Origin: JAZDOH01 sp043798815
Lineage (GTDB): Bacteria; Patescibacteriota; Gracilibacteria; UM-FILTER-43-11
Assembly: GCA_043798815.1 (NCBI GenBank)
Contig: JAZDOH010000092.1
Span: 1-5,952 of the forward strand
DNA length: 5,952 nt
Reading direction: 5' to 3'
The notes beneath the pieces are model-generated. The model had not been told where the DNA came from. It did no database searches and was given only the letters and a program-made list of their open reading frames with translations. The position numbers and the translations under genes were made by a program. Within the stretch, counting starts at the first letter, position 1, and each line of letters opens with the position of its first letter. Positions 5,828 through 5,952 of the stretch are shown here, one piece after another.

Positions 5828-5952
5828 ATGAGCATAATTTTCAACGAAATCTTTTACTCGATTCAAGGCGAAGGGCCCAGCGCGGGAAAGCCTTCTGTTT
5901 TTTTGAGGTTGGGCGCCTGCAACCTCCGCTGCATCTGGTGCGACAGTAAATT
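5828..5952 (+). CDS. queE: 7-carboxy-7-deazaguanine synthase (radical SAM), N-terminal part
   Basis: QueE converts 6-carboxy-5,6,7,8-tetrahydropterin to 7-carboxy-7-deazaguanine with S-adenosylmethionine, a [4Fe-4S] cluster and Mg2+, on the way to preQ0 and queuosine in tRNA. Only the first 41 codons are in the window; the gene runs off the right edge. The N-terminus is diagnostic: NEIFYSIQGEGPSAGKPSVF (6-25), then LRLGACNLRCIWCD, with the cluster-binding cysteines C32, C36 and C39 in the CX3CX2C form typical of this enzyme and W38 next to the third cysteine, followed by the family's Asp. The ATG at 5828 is supported by an in-frame TAA at 5816-5818 and by the normal family start. A GAGG (5823-5826) sits only one base from the ATG, too close for a standard ribosome binding site. 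GC content is back to that of the left part of the window. Confidence 0.92.
   Translation, partial: MSIIFNEIFYSIQGEGPSAGKPSVFLRLGACNLRCIWCDSK

Overview
The window looks like a chromosomal segment of an uncultivated bacterium, most plausibly of the candidate phyla radiation (Patescibacteria). This is inferred from four things: compact spacing, start codons with no clear Shine-Dalgarno sequence, a two-helix T4SS-type pilin gene, and a short GC-rich palindrome of the kind I recall as dispersed repeats in such genomes. TGA is used as a stop by several genes (glycosyltransferase, AI-2E-type transporter, the AT-rich island gene), so the UGA=Gly code of Gracilibacteria/Absconditabacteria does not apply. 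The main body is about half GC or more. The stretch from about 4800 to 5820 is clearly more AT-rich.

Layout. At 1-515 (+) is the 3' end of a family 2 glycosyltransferase of the rhamnosyltransferase kind. Facing it are rmlA (467-1291, -) and, upstream in the same direction, proS (1302-3014, -). The two lie 10 bases apart and are probably one operon. The rmlA 3' end carries a short inverted repeat read in frame, followed by a tail that runs into the antisense of the glycosyltransferase gene. A 52-base divergent gap (3015-3066) holds overlapping candidate promoters. Rightward from it come a T4SS pilin-like membrane protein (3067-3495) and an AI-2E/PerM-family membrane protein (3511-4749). The latter overlaps, through an ATGA, an 18-codon stub that looks like the start of a lost membrane or secreted protein.

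Right of the stub is an AT-rich block with a 321-residue protein on the minus strand (4795-5760). I read it as a divergent sigma-70-family-like protein, with a region-2-like segment and a C-terminal region-4-like helix-turn-helix separated by a long charged linker. Its 67-base upstream gap is shared with queE (5828 to the window end, +), the radical SAM enzyme of 7-deazaguanine synthesis.

Together, RmlA (dTDP-glucose synthesis) and the glycosyltransferase point to a dTDP-rhamnose-type surface polysaccharide pathway. ProS and QueE are tRNA-related housekeeping. The sigma-like gene is the accessory-looking element and the most interesting item.
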